This document shows positions 38,776 through 47,349 of a stretch of 64,000 bases of DNA, in pieces (within the stretch, counting starts at the first letter, position 1; each line of letters opens with the position of its first letter). Made by a program: the position numbers and the translations under genes. A model generated the notes under the pieces. The model had not been told where the DNA came from and did not search any database. It worked only from the letters and a program-made list of their open reading frames with translations. Source of the stretch: DASRAA01 sp963814165 (GTDB taxonomy: Bacteria > Acidobacteriota > Terriglobia > Terriglobales > Acidobacteriaceae). The stretch covers positions 248,001 to 312,000 of the forward strand of contig CAWFBW010000011.1 of NCBI GenBank assembly GCA_963814165.1, written 5' to 3'.

Positions 38776-40230
38776 GTGAAGAGGGTTCTTGCGATTCTGT
38801 TGTGTCTTGCTGCGCTCATGCTAGGCGCCTGCATCGCCGAGGCGCAGGCTGAGAAAACGGCCGCCGAGCGCGCCGAAGCGCTGCGCCTGGTGGATGCGTG
38901 GCTCGACGCCGAACAGGCGTATCAGCATATTCCGGCAGTTTCTGCCGGAGTAGTAGTGGGTGACGATCTGGTGTGGTCGAAAGGGTACGGGACGATCGAC
39001 GCCGAACACAAAGTCGCGGCATCGCCAAAGACCATCTACTCCATCTGCTCGATCTCGAAACTTTTCACCTCAGTCTCTCTAATGGAGCAATACGACGCGG
39101 GCAAGGTACGGCTGGATGAGCCGATCGCGACTTACCTGCCGTGGGCCAAACTTAAGCCGCTGACCGAAGACAGCGGGCCAATCACCGTGCGCGGAATTTT
39201 GTCCCATTCAGCGGGGTTGCCGCGCGAATCGGACTCGCCCTACTGGACGGGGCCGGATTTTCCGTTCCCCACGACCGCGCAAATCCAACAGAAGATCGTG
39301 GAGCAGACGGCGCTGTATCCGGCGGAACGTTACTTCCAGTACAGCAACCTGGGGCTGACGCTGGCGGGCGACATTGTGGAGGCGGTTGCCGCCGAGCCGT
39401 ATGCCAAGTACGCCAAGGCGCGTGTTCTGGATCCGCTTGGCCTGAGCGACACGCGTACGTACTATCCGACGGACTTGATCGGCAAGCAACTGGCCGTGGG
39501 CTACAGCGCGCTCAAGCGCGACGGCACCCGCGAACTGCTGAAGCCATTCGACACCAGAGGCATCACGCCAGCAGCAGGCTACACCTCAACGGTGGAGGAC
39601 TTGGGCAAATTCGCGTCGTGGCAATTCCGACTGCTGCGAACCGGGAAGGCGGACCTGCTGAAGCCCTCGACGCTATACGAAATGCAGCGGGTACAGTTCA
39701 TGGACCCGAACTGGAAGACCAGTTGGGGACTGGGCTTCGCCGTCCGGCGCAAGGGCGACAAGACCTACGTAGGCCACGGAGGAAGCTGTCCGGGCTATCG
39801 CACCGAACTGCTCATGCGCAACGCCGACCAGATTGGCGTGATCGTGATGCTGAACGCTATGGAAGATACCTCCCGGGAAGCCGACGGCGTGTTTGCAATC
39901 CTCGACAAGCGCAAAGGCTATGAGTTCAAGGACCCGAAGCCAGCGAGCGGTGTGAAGTTGGAAGACTTCGTGGGGCACTACTCCGAGCAGCCCTGGGGCT
40001 CGGAGGCGGTGATCGAGCCGTGGGCCGGAGGACTGGTGCTGCTGGGACTGCCGGCTGACAAGCCCGGGGAAGACATGGCCTTCCTCAAACCCAAGGGCGG
40101 AGACGTATTTCGCCGCGTCCGCGACGACGGCAGCGAAGCCGAGGAGTTTACCTTCCAGCGCGATGCGTCGGGCAAGGTGACCGGCTTCATGCACTTCAGC
40201 AACCCGACCAGCAGGGTGTCGGAGAAGTAG
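38776..40230 (+). CDS. Class C beta-lactamase-related serine hydrolase
   Basis: Start GTG at 38776, seven bases after GGAGAG, opening a signal ending in LMLGAC, which may be a lipobox. Penicillin-binding-fold motifs: S-x-x-K as SISK (about residues 92-95), Y-x-N as YSN in FQYSNLGL, and an HGG-type motif in VGHGGSCPGY in place of KTG. The C-terminal ~100 residues form a small DUF3471-like beta domain. Likely a periplasmic or outer-membrane esterase/peptidase; actual beta-lactam hydrolysis is not implied. Confidence 0.88.
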   Translation: MKRVLAILLCLAALMLGACIAEAQAEKTAAERAEALRLVDAWLDAEQAYQHIPAVSAGVVVGDDLVWSKGYGTIDAEHKVAASPKTIYSICSISKLFTSVSLMEQYDAGKVRLDEPIATYLPWAKLKPLTEDSGPITVRGILSHSAGLPRESDSPYWTGPDFPFPTTAQIQQKIVEQTALYPAERYFQYSNLGLTLAGDIVEAVAAEPYAKYAKARVLDPLGLSDTRTYYPTDLIGKQLAVGYSALKRDGTRELLKPFDTRGITPAAGYTSTVEDLGKFASWQFRLLRTGKADLLKPSTLYEMQRVQFMDPNWKTSWGLGFAVRRKGDKTYVGHGGSCPGYRTELLMRNADQIGVIVMLNAMEDTSREADGVFAILDKRKGYEFKDPKPASGVKLEDFVGHYSEQPWGSEAVIEPWAGGLVLLGLPADKPGEDMAFLKPKGGDVFRRVRDDGSEAEEFTFQRDASGKVTGFMHFSNPTSRVSEK

Positions 40231-40295
40231 GCGATTTCCAGCGGCATGATCGAGATCACGGGCGTCTAGCAGACGGGAAGGCAGGCTTGCTTTAC

Positions 40296-40784
40296 TTACC
40301 CTGCGAGAAAACTACCCAGCGCTGCAAAATGCAACACGAGCGCTATGCCGATCAGCAGCCATGCTGTTCGCGCCGGGATCCACTGCTCCTTCACCGCTCT
40401 TCGCATCACATATACGCCGAACGGCAGGTTAATCAAGACCGCTGTGAGCACTCCGGGAGCATAGCCGCCTCGGAGCACGGCGGCGAAAATGTGCCAGCCC
40501 GCATTCACCAGCAAGATGCACTCCACAAACAACACCGCTACCAATCGGGCTTTGCGCGGGCGCAAGATAGCCCAGGCAATTACGGCCAGGGGCAGCACCG
40601 TCGCCACCACTAGCGCAGTTCGCAGGTATTGCGGGCTCTGCAAGAAACCGTGCGGCGACAGCCACCGCCGTAAGCGGTCATCGGACGCTAAAAAAGCGGG
40701 GAAGGTCAGAATCTCCTCGGTGGTGTGCAGCACCAGCGTCACCCCGATTAGACTCAGCACCGCATTGCGGGAAAGAGAGCGCAT
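40296..40784 (-). CDS. HXXEE domain-containing membrane protein
   Basis: 162 residues with four to five membrane helices; the signature H-x-x-E-E occurs in VLHTTEEI near residue 23, and a second conserved-looking NAGWHIFAA follows. Family function is unknown. It diverges from the M28 peptidase gene; the short distance means both promoters lie in 40785-40924. Confidence 0.75.
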   Translation of the reverse strand: MRSLSRNAVLSLIGVTLVLHTTEEILTFPAFLASDDRLRRWLSPHGFLQSPQYLRTALVVATVLPLAVIAWAILRPRKARLVAVLFVECILLVNAGWHIFAAVLRGGYAPGVLTAVLINLPFGVYVMRRAVKEQWIPARTAWLLIGIALVLHFAALGSFLAG

Positions 40785-40924
40785 GAGTGATGAGCAATGG
40801 TATGCGCATTTTTACGGTTCTCGTTATGTTTTCGCGGGAGCATCTCAGTCGGCTTTCGCGCCACAGGATTCCGCCTGCTTCGGTTAATCTAGATACAACC
40901 CGCACTCCGAGGAGAACCTCTCAA

Positions 40925-43093
40925 TTGAAACGAGTCTTCGCCGCCTTTTTGGTCGTCACGCTCAACCTATCTCCGCTCGTTTACAGCCAACAGTCCGCCG
41001 AAAAGCCCTCGTTCACGCCGCCGATCAAAATCAGCGGCTATCGCGATGCCGCGGCCGAGTTGCAGGCGGAGAAGACCTTTCTCGCCGTGCCCAGCGCCGC
41101 GTTGGCGAAAGAGCATCTGCGCACGCTAACGGCGGAGCCGCACGTCGCCGGGTCTCCCGAAGACAAGAAGACCGCCGAGTACGTGTTGCAGAAATACAAG
41201 GAAGCCGGGCTCGACGCTTACATCCAGGAATACAAAATCTGGATGAATACGCCGTCGGAGATCCATGTCGATCTCGTCGCGCCTGCGGGCGTAGTGATGA
41301 ACGGGCCGTCGCGTGAGCATGTGGATGGCGATGATCCTTACCAAAACGATCCGCGAGTGGTAATGGCCTACAACGGATTCTCGCCTTCTGGTGACGTCAC
41401 CGCCGACGTGGTGTATGCGAATTACGGACGCCCTGAAGACTTCAAGAAGTTGAAGGAGATGGGCGTCGAGCTGAAGGGCAAGATCGCCCTGGTTCGCTAC
41501 GGCATGAACTTCCGCGGAGTGAAGCCATTTGTCGCGTCGGAATACGGTTGCGTCGGCGTCATCATCTATTCCGATCCGTGGGACGACGGTTACTTCCGGG
41601 GCGACAAGTATCCCAAGGGACCGTACCGTCCCGATACCGGCGTGCAGCGCGGATCGATCCAGTACTTGTTCCAGTACCCGGGCGATCCCACGACGCCAGG
41701 AATCGCTTCTGTTCCGGATCTGCCAGACAGCAAGCGCATCTCGCCCGACAAGGCGACCGACATGCCGCGCATTCCCACCACGCCGCTCTCGTACCACGAC
41801 GCTGCGCCAATTCTCGCCAACCTCGGCGGGCCTGACTCTCCGCGCGAGTGGCAGGGCGCGTTGCCGTTCACCTATCACGTTGGGCCGGGGCCGGCGAAGG
41901 TCCACATGCTGCTCAAGCAGAACTATCAGTGGACGACCATCTATGACGTCATCGGCATGGTGAAGGGCAGCGAGCATCCGGAGCAGTGGGTCATCACCGG
42001 CAACCATCGCGACGCGTGGGTGTATGGAGCGGTCGATCCCAACAGCGGCACCGCCGCTCAACTCGAGGCAGTGCATGGCGTGGGCGAGTTGCTGAAGACG
42101 GGATGGAAGCCGAAGCGCACCATTGTCTTCGCCAGCTGGGATGCGGAAGAAGAAGGCTTGATCGGCTCGACCGAGTTTGCCGAGCAGCACGCCGACGAAC
42201 TGCGCAATGCGGTGGTGTACTTCAACATGGATGTCGCCGTGGCAGGCCCGAACTTCGGCGCGTCAGCCGTGCCGAGCCTGAAGCAGTACATTCGCGAAGT
42301 TTCCGAGGCGGTGCCGAGCCCGAAGGGCGGCAGTGTGTACGACCAATGGAAGATCGCCACCGAGCAGCGCGAGAAAGAGCGAGCCACCAACGCCATCGGC
42401 GGAATTTCGCGCCAGGCCAACGCCACGGTGAAGAAGGACGTCAACGTCGGCGACCTGGGCAGCGGCTCGGACTTCACGCCGTTTCTGCAGCACCTGGGCG
42501 TGCCTTCGACCGACATCGGCTCGGGCGGGCCGTATGGCGTGTACCACTCGGTGTTCGACAATTTCGCGTGGTTCGAGAAGTTCGGAGACCCGACGTTTGT
42601 CTACGAACAGCAGATGGCGCGCGTGTATGGCTTGCAGTTGATTCGCATGGCGTCGCAGGACGTGCTGCCGTTCAACTACGAAGACTACGGAAAGGAAATC
42701 GGCGCCTACGTGAAAGCGGCGGAGAGCAAATCGAAGCTGGTGTTCGGGGCGAAGTCTCCGTCGTTCGATGATGCAGAAAAGGCGGCCTCACGGCTCGAAA
42801 AAGCGGGCGCGACGATGCTACAGGCGCAGACTGCGATGAAGGGCGACCTAGACCGCGAGAACCAGGCTTTGGTTAGCGCGGAGCGTGGCTTCCTCATCGA
42901 CGGCCTGCCCGACCGCACCTGGTACAAGCACGCGATCTACGCTCCGGGAAAGTACACAGGCTATGCGGCGGTTGTGATTCCGGGAGTGAATGAAGCGATT
43001 GACGCAGGCAAGTCAGCGCTGACAGCGGAGCAGTTAAAAGTGTTGACCGACGCGCTGAACCGCGCGGCAGAGACGCTGGAGAAGGGGATGTAG
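40925..43093 (+). CDS. M28 family zinc peptidase (glutamate carboxypeptidase II-like), secreted
   Basis: Start TTG at 40925 with GAGGAGA upstream, opening a signal peptide (KRVFAAFLVVTLNLSPLVYS). Domains: N-terminal peptidase strand, PA domain (KGKIALVRYGMNFRGVKPF, about residues 175-300), M28 catalytic core with zinc ligands in GNHRDAWVYGAVDPNSGTA, WDAEEEGLIGSTEFAE (the catalytic Glu pair), GSDFTPFLQHLGVPSTDIG and YHSVFDN, and a C-terminal transferrin-receptor-like dimerisation domain. 722 residues is typical. It releases C-terminal glutamate or similar from peptides outside the cytoplasm. Confidence 0.92.
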   Translation: MKRVFAAFLVVTLNLSPLVYSQQSAEKPSFTPPIKISGYRDAAAELQAEKTFLAVPSAALAKEHLRTLTAEPHVAGSPEDKKTAEYVLQKYKEAGLDAYIQEYKIWMNTPSEIHVDLVAPAGVVMNGPSREHVDGDDPYQNDPRVVMAYNGFSPSGDVTADVVYANYGRPEDFKKLKEMGVELKGKIALVRYGMNFRGVKPFVASEYGCVGVIIYSDPWDDGYFRGDKYPKGPYRPDTGVQRGSIQYLFQYPGDPTTPGIASVPDLPDSKRISPDKATDMPRIPTTPLSYHDAAPILANLGGPDSPREWQGALPFTYHVGPGPAKVHMLLKQNYQWTTIYDVIGMVKGSEHPEQWVITGNHRDAWVYGAVDPNSGTAAQLEAVHGVGELLKTGWKPKRTIVFASWDAEEEGLIGSTEFAEQHADELRNAVVYFNMDVAVAGPNFGASAVPSLKQYIREVSEAVPSPKGGSVYDQWKIATEQREKERATNAIGGISRQANATVKKDVNVGDLGSGSDFTPFLQHLGVPSTDIGSGGPYGVYHSVFDNFAWFEKFGDPTFVYEQQMARVYGLQLIRMASQDVLPFNYEDYGKEIGAYVKAAESKSKLVFGAKSPSFDDAEKAASRLEKAGATMLQAQTAMKGDLDRENQALVSAERGFLIDGLPDRTWYKHAIYAPGKYTGYAAVVIPGVNEAIDAGKSALTAEQLKVLTDALNRAAETLEKGM

Positions 43094-43132
43094 CTGACGA
43101 TCACTGGTTGTCCATCTACATGAGAATGCTGT

Positions 43133-43173
43133 GGGTGCCCCATCCTTTCGCCCGCCTTTGGCGAGAGAGTGGG
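43133..43173 (+). repeat. Accessory-island hairpin element, copy H2
   Basis: GTGCCCCAT...GAGAGAGTGGGA hairpin of about 41 bases between the M28 peptidase and doc genes. It is the most diverged member of the family at 1574, 43837, 45471, 46962 and 47461. Confidence 0.6.
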
Positions 43174-43183
43174 ACACAACCAC

Positions 43184-43570
43184 TCAGTCCTTCCTTAGTC
43201 TCTGCCGGAACCACGTCGCCAGTTCGGGTTCGGAGAGCGTTCCAGCGGCTAGCGCTTCGATGGTTCGCACCGCATCCGGCGGATCGAATTCAACGCGATG
43301 CCCGTTGATCGCCAGGAACACGCGAGCGACTACCCATGCGGTTCGCTTGTTGCCGTCGGCGAACGGATGGTTGCGAGCCAATCCATAGGCATACGCCGCT
43401 GCAAGTGCGGCGGCGTCCGGTCGTTCGTAGGCGACGAGGTTGCGCGGCCGTGCCAGTGCCGATTCGAGCGCACCCGCGTCGCGCACTCCTTCGGGCCCGC
43501 CGTGTTCCGCCAACTGACGGTCGTGGATGGCATAGGCAACATCCTCGCGCACCCATCGCCAGCGCTTCAC
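43184..43570 (-). CDS. doc: Doc/Fic-family toxin (death-on-curing)
   Basis: 128 residues with the Fic core motif HPFADGNKRT (HxFx-D-x-NKR), the phosphate-binding loop of the fold; the short length and lack of an extended Fic N-terminus fit Doc, which phosphorylates EF-Tu and blocks translation. Its ATG overlaps the stop of the upstream antitoxin by four bases, the usual arrangement. The Doc helix RTAWVVARVFLAINGH follows the motif. The ordinary partner Phd is replaced by an AbrB-type antitoxin. Confidence 0.9.
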   Translation of the reverse strand: MKRWRWVREDVAYAIHDRQLAEHGGPEGVRDAGALESALARPRNLVAYERPDAAALAAAYAYGLARNHPFADGNKRTAWVVARVFLAINGHRVEFDPPDAVRTIEALAAGTLSEPELATWFRQRLRKD

Positions 43571-43791
43571 TTCGAGAGTGCCCGCAGCACGTCGCGATCT
43601 TCCTGCATGATCTGTTCGGCGGCGATGATCTGGCGTTCGAACTCCGGATCGTAAGGCGTGACCCTGAATCCGCCAGGTGCTTCCGTCAGATACAGGGAAT
43701 CGCCCTTCTTCACTCGCAAGCGTGCCATGACCTCCTTGTTCAGGATGAGGCCAGCCGAAGCGCCAATGGTTGTGATCTTCAGTTTCGGCAT
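43567..43791 (-). CDS. AbrB/MazE-type antitoxin for the Doc toxin
   Basis: 74 residues from ATG 43791 (MPKLKITTIGASAGLILNKE), with AGGAG four bases upstream. The N-terminal half is a SpoVT/AbrB swapped-hairpin DNA-binding domain (KEVMARLRVKKGDSLYL), and the C-terminal tail (EFERQIIAAEQIMQEDRDVL) is the likely toxin-binding helix. It overlaps doc by four bases and probably represses its own promoter through the palindrome at 43800-43819. Confidence 0.87.
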   Translation of the reverse strand: MPKLKITTIGASAGLILNKEVMARLRVKKGDSLYLTEAPGGFRVTPYDPEFERQIIAAEQIMQEDRDVLRALSK

Positions 43792-43799
43792 GTCGCTCC

Positions 43800-43819
43800 T
43801 ATATAACATCCATTATATA
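43800..43819 (-). promoter_or_regulatory. Likely autoregulatory operator/promoter of the AbrB-Doc pair
   Basis: Perfect 7-base inverted repeat TATATAA / TTATATA with a 6-base spacer. On the minus strand it contains TATAAT (43812-43817), a consensus -10, 21 bases before the antitoxin ATG. No good -35 was found. Toxin-antitoxin operons usually repress themselves at such sites; binding here is inference. Confidence 0.6.
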
Positions 43820-43836
43820 GTTGATGCATTAGCAAC

Positions 43837-43871
43837 GTGGCCCATATTTCCCCGATTTTGGGAAATGTGGG
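43837..43871 (+). repeat. Accessory-island hairpin element, copy H3
   Basis: Arms CCCATATTTCCC (43841-43852) and GGGAAATGTGGG (43860-43871) pair over 12 bases with one G-T wobble, preceded by GTGG. It lies directly upstream of the toxin-antitoxin promoter. Confidence 0.7.
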
Positions 43872-43887
43872 ATCCTGAGCTCCGTGT

Positions 43888-43938
43888 TTGCAACCGGCAA
43901 CTGGCAACCGGCAACTGGCAACTGCCTACTGACAACTG
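43888..43938 (+). repeat. CAACCGGCAACTGG short tandem repeat
   Basis: Five to six imperfect copies of a 7-8 base unit (CAACTGG / CAACCGG) end immediately before the racemase-like ATG at 43940. No separate ribosome site is visible, so the repeat occupies the translation-initiation region. Confidence 0.7.
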
Positions 43939-43939
43939 T

Positions 43940-44636
43940 ATGCGAACCGCAGGCATGATCGGCGGGCTCGGCCCCGAGTCCACCATCGATTACTACCGGT
44001 CGATCATCGCGCGCTACCGTGCGCGCAAGCCCGATACCGGAATTCCGCACATCCTCATCAACAGTCTCGACGTAGATAAGGGCATCGCCATGCTCGACGC
44101 CGGAAGGCTGCATGACTTGACTGATTATTTAGCGGTCGGTGTGCAGTCTTTGGCGAATGCTGGGGCGGACTTCGGCTTCATCGCTGCGAATACGCCCCAC
44201 CTCGTATTTGAAGAGGTCCGGCAGCGGTCTATGATTCCGCTGCTCAGCATCGTGAAAGCCACGGCAGAGCGGGCCAAGGCGCTCGGCCTGAAAAAGGTGG
44301 GCCTGTTCGGTACCGGCTTCACCATGCGCGCGACCTTCTACCCCGAGGAGTTCCAACGGGCCGGGAATCGCGCTCGTCACTCCCACCGAGCCGGAGCGGG
44401 ACTTCATCCACAGGAAGTACATCGGCGAGCTGCTGAAGAATCAGTTCCTCCCGCAGAGCCGGGAGGAAATCATGCGCATCGCACATCGCCTCCAGACCAA
44501 AGAGGGAATCGAGGCTCTGGTCCTTGCGGGAACCGAACTCCCCCTTCTCCTGCGCGAGGCTTCCGATCGGGGCATCGAGTTTCTCGACACGACCGTGATT
44601 CACGTTGAGGCCGTGGTGGATGAGTTGCTGCGGTAA
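43940..44636 (+). pseudogene. Aspartate/glutamate racemase family protein lacking both catalytic Cys (frame-interrupted)
   Basis: Starts MRTAGMIGGLGPESTIDYYR, the family N-terminus. An extra G in a GGG run near 44361 shifts the frame; the C-terminal domain continues in the next frame (GIALVTPTEPERDFIHRKY to the stop at 44634-44636). The first catalytic Cys position reads FIAANTPH (Ala83) and the second reads VLAGTELPLLL, where the second Cys would be in GCTE, so neither Cys is present. A PLP-independent racemase needs at least one, so another reaction or a binding role is likely. Confidence 0.82.
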
Positions 44637-44842
44637 CGTCCGGCTATAGAGGTGATAGGTGATCACCGACGAGGAACGCGTCCGACAGAGCCTTTCCCAG
44701 CAGGCCTTCATGTCCATTTTGGGGGCCGACAAAAGACGCCGTGCTTGCGGGCTGCTACGGCTAACACGATACTCATAGCGCCTCCCGCTGGCTGGTTTTC
44801 TAACCTTCGCTGATACACTTCCTTCGGGAAGACGACGAATCC

Positions 44843-45379
44843 ATGAAACCACCATCGAACGTCAAGACGCCAGCGCAATACATCGCCTCACTCCCCGCCG
44901 ATCGTGCGAAGACGATCGCAACGGTGCGTGCACTCGTGAACCAGCACATGCCGCGCGGCTACGAGGAGTGCCTCGCCTGGGGCACGATCGGCTGGACGAT
45001 CCCCCTCTCTCGATATCCAGACACTCACAACCAACAGCCGATCTACTACGTCGGGCTCTCGTCGCAGAAGAACTACTGCTCGCTCTACCTGATGGGCGCG
45101 TTTTGGAGTGCCAGCCAGCTCGAGCAGCTGAAGGCGGCGTTCCAGGCGGCGGGGAAGAAGCTCGACATGGGAGGGTGTTGCGTTCATTTCAAGTCGCCAG
45201 ACGATTTGCCGCTCGAAGCGATTGGCAAGCTGATCTCGGCGATTTCGAGCGAGCAGTGGATCGAGATGTACGAACAATCGCGCTCGAAGACCAAGGCGGG
45301 GCAGAAGAAGATGGCGAAGCAAGGCGCCCCATCGAGCAAGGTGGCCGCCAAGCGCGTCAGGACAAAGCGTCGGCGGTAA
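44843..45379 (+). CDS. DUF1801 (YdhG-like) protein
   Basis: 178 residues: TPAQYIASLPADRAKTIATVRALVNQ, then GYEECLAWGTIGWTIPLSRYP and PIYYVGLSSQKNYCSLYLMG match the DUF1801 fold, which is related to frataxin-like/YdhG proteins. The C-terminal 35 residues are Lys/Arg-rich and may bind nucleic acid. Function is unknown. It is a single gene in the accessory island. Confidence 0.85.
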   Translation: MKPPSNVKTPAQYIASLPADRAKTIATVRALVNQHMPRGYEECLAWGTIGWTIPLSRYPDTHNQQPIYYVGLSSQKNYCSLYLMGAFWSASQLEQLKAAFQAAGKKLDMGGCCVHFKSPDDLPLEAIGKLISAISSEQWIEMYEQSRSKTKAGQKKMAKQGAPSSKVAAKRVRTKRRR

Positions 45380-45470
45380 ACTTTCCCGCATAACTCGCCG
45401 ATACCTGGCCACCACGTTTTCCATTGCTGTTGCCGGGTGCCCTTGCGGTTGCGGCGTCGTGACGAAAAGA

Positions 45471-45505
45471 CTCACCCCGCCAAAGGAAGGCGGGATGGGC
45501 CACCC
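45471..45505 (-). repeat. Accessory-island hairpin element, copy H4 (inverted)
   Basis: A 35-base element which, read on the minus strand, matches 46962-46996 at 33 of 35 bases. It folds as a hairpin (ACCCCGCC / GGCGGG arms). With H5 it brackets the PIN-domain gene as an inverted pair. Confidence 0.85.
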
Positions 45506-45635
45506 AGTTTCAGACTTCTTTGTCAATGGAAGCGCCGGCTGGGCCACCTGCCCGAAGCGTTATCGATCTGCAACCGCCGAGATAGGCCCTTGCAACCCGA
45601 TATACACTCTGTATTGGTACGAAACGGCAAGAAGT

Positions 45636-46928
45636 ATGCAAATCGTTCTTGACTCCAATGTCTATGTGGCGGACTTCCGAATGGAGGGAATCGCTTTTTC
45701 TAATCTGTTGGACTTCATCCGAAAGACAAAGGCAACGCTCGTTCTTCCCCGAATAGTGCGGGAAGAAGTTGTCCACTGCTATACGAAGCGGTTCAGGACT
45801 CAAGTGCGTGAAACCGAAAGGTCTTGGAAGGCGTTTCGATATCTCATGCTGGACGACCGCCCCCGTGAATTTCAGAAGCCTGACTTGAAGTATCAAGTGC
45901 GCGAATTGAGGAAGAGGCTAAAGGCTCCAGCCAAAGGCATTGCTATTCAATATTACCCGGACGTTTCCGGAGTGGATATCAATGAGGTTGCGATCAGAGG
46001 AATCAGGCGAATTCCTCCGGCGAGTATGGATGGCGAAGAACTGCGCGATGTGATCATTTGGTATCAGGTTATTTCTCTGGCAAAGGCTACAGGTGAGGTG
46101 ACGGCCTTCGTCAGTAGTGATGCAGGATTTTGGGACGGGGAATCGGTAAAGGATCAGATACAGCAGGATATCGTCAACTCCACTGCCAACATCGAGGTCC
46201 ATAAGAACATTGGTAGCTTCATCAAAGCCAACTCGCCTAAGCAGACCCAGCTAACGGCTGATTTGGCAAATCGGCTCGTTCCGCCTTCATTGTTTTCCGA
46301 CTCTGTTGCTCCGAGCTTCGTGGCGAACCTCAAAAGAGCGACCCACTCATCCCTGATGTACGAAATCTTCGGCTGTTACGGTGGGGACATTGAGATTCTG
46401 GACGTGAAGCCGCTTGCATCGCGGTTACTGGATGGGACCATATATGAGATCAGCTCGGCCGTGAGCTTTATTAGCGCAACATACGAATATGAAAGTAAGG
46501 CTGTACTAAAGCTCAGACCAATTGCCGCTGGGATGGTCCCCTTGTCGGGGATAGGCACCTTGTCGTCGTTGTTGGCGTCACCCGTTCAATCGCCCCAGTC
46601 GACTCCGTTTGGCGTATTAGCTCAACTTGGCGCATTGGCTCAACCGACCTCGTTCCTATCTGGCAATCCGCTGTGGGTATCGACTCAACCAGAGACCGCC
46701 CCGATGAAGGACTCGGAGCGAGTCAAAGAAGTGACCGCCGTCGGACGTGCTTCTGTCTCCGCCCGTATGGTTGACGGCGTGGTAACGGAGAAAGCTATGG
46801 AAGATTTCTTTCTCACCAAAGTTGAGATTGAGAGCAAAGAAGTTCACATTTCTGAGGTGATCGGTCGCAAGGGTCCATGGCTTCGAGCTACGTCCAAAGA
46901 AAAGCCACGCCCAGACTGGCCGAAATGA
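45636..46928 (+). CDS. Large PIN-domain protein (DUF4935-like ribonuclease fold)
   Basis: 430 residues from ATG 45636 (MQIVLDSNVYVADFRMEG). The first ~165 residues form a PIN-like nuclease domain: Asp6 in LDSN, an acidic pair in EELRDVIIW, and SSDAGFW carrying another metal-binding Asp. The remaining ~260 residues are not recognised; they contain a Gly/Ser/Pro/Gln-rich linker (ASPVQSPQSTPFG) and a mixed alpha/beta C-terminus. No antitoxin gene is adjacent, unlike VapC toxins (about 130 residues). It is more AT-rich than its neighbours and bracketed by inverted hairpin elements, which suggests transfer. An RNA-targeting or defence role is inference only. Confidence 0.72.
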   Translation: MQIVLDSNVYVADFRMEGIAFSNLLDFIRKTKATLVLPRIVREEVVHCYTKRFRTQVRETERSWKAFRYLMLDDRPREFQKPDLKYQVRELRKRLKAPAKGIAIQYYPDVSGVDINEVAIRGIRRIPPASMDGEELRDVIIWYQVISLAKATGEVTAFVSSDAGFWDGESVKDQIQQDIVNSTANIEVHKNIGSFIKANSPKQTQLTADLANRLVPPSLFSDSVAPSFVANLKRATHSSLMYEIFGCYGGDIEILDVKPLASRLLDGTIYEISSAVSFISATYEYESKAVLKLRPIAAGMVPLSGIGTLSSLLASPVQSPQSTPFGVLAQLGALAQPTSFLSGNPLWVSTQPETAPMKDSERVKEVTAVGRASVSARMVDGVVTEKAMEDFFLTKVEIESKEVHISEVIGRKGPWLRATSKEKPRPDWPK

Positions 46929-46961
46929 AGCCCCGCGCCGCAGTGGCTTATTACAAGGGGC

Positions 46962-46996
46962 GGGTGGCCCATCCCGCCTTCTTTTGGCGGGGTGGG
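46962..46996 (+). repeat. Accessory-island hairpin element, copy H5
   Basis: A 35-base element, nearly identical to the inverted copy at 45471-45505 (two differences), 34 bases after the PIN gene stop. It could also act as that gene's terminator hairpin. Confidence 0.85.
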
Positions 46997-47044
46997 TCTC
47001 TTGACTTCCACTCACCGCCGGGTGCCGGGGCCGACGCCGTATCT

Positions 47045-47338
47045 TTAGGCCGCTTGGCGAGCCTTGATCTTGCTCAGCGGGGCGGTGGTCGCCGCTATTC
47101 GCAGATCGTAGTCCGTCTGCAAGTTCATCCAGAACTGCGGCGTCATGCCAAAGTACTTGCCCAACCGCAGAGCGACATCAGCGCTGATGGCCCGCTGCCC
47201 ACGCACGATCTCGTAGATGCCGGGAAGGTGAAGAGCCTTGGCCAACTGATACGCGGTGATTCCCATGGGCTCCATGAACTCGGTGCGCAGAATCTCGCCA
47301 GGATGCGCTGCCATCGTATTTCGTTTCCGCCGGGGCAT
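47045..47338 (-). CDS. higA: HigA-family antitoxin (XRE-type)
   Basis: 97 residues. HPGEILRTEFMEPMGITAYQLAKAL is the hallmark HigA/VapI N-terminus, followed by the helix-turn-helix (GIYEIVRGQRAISADVALRLGKYFG) and FWMNLQTDYDLR. The start could be 47338 or the ATG at 47314; the first follows a purine-rich site. The partner toxin gene directly upstream is reduced to 20 codons (47350-47412), so this may be an orphan antitoxin that still acts as a repressor. Confidence 0.9.
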   Translation of the reverse strand: MPRRKRNTMAAHPGEILRTEFMEPMGITAYQLAKALHLPGIYEIVRGQRAISADVALRLGKYFGMTPQFWMNLQTDYDLRIAATTAPLSKIKARQAA

Positions 47339-47349
47339 ATGTCGTCTCC

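Noticed and set aside
43888..43938. CRISPR-like array
   Set aside because: Units are 7-8 bases with no unique spacers; it is a simple tandem repeat.
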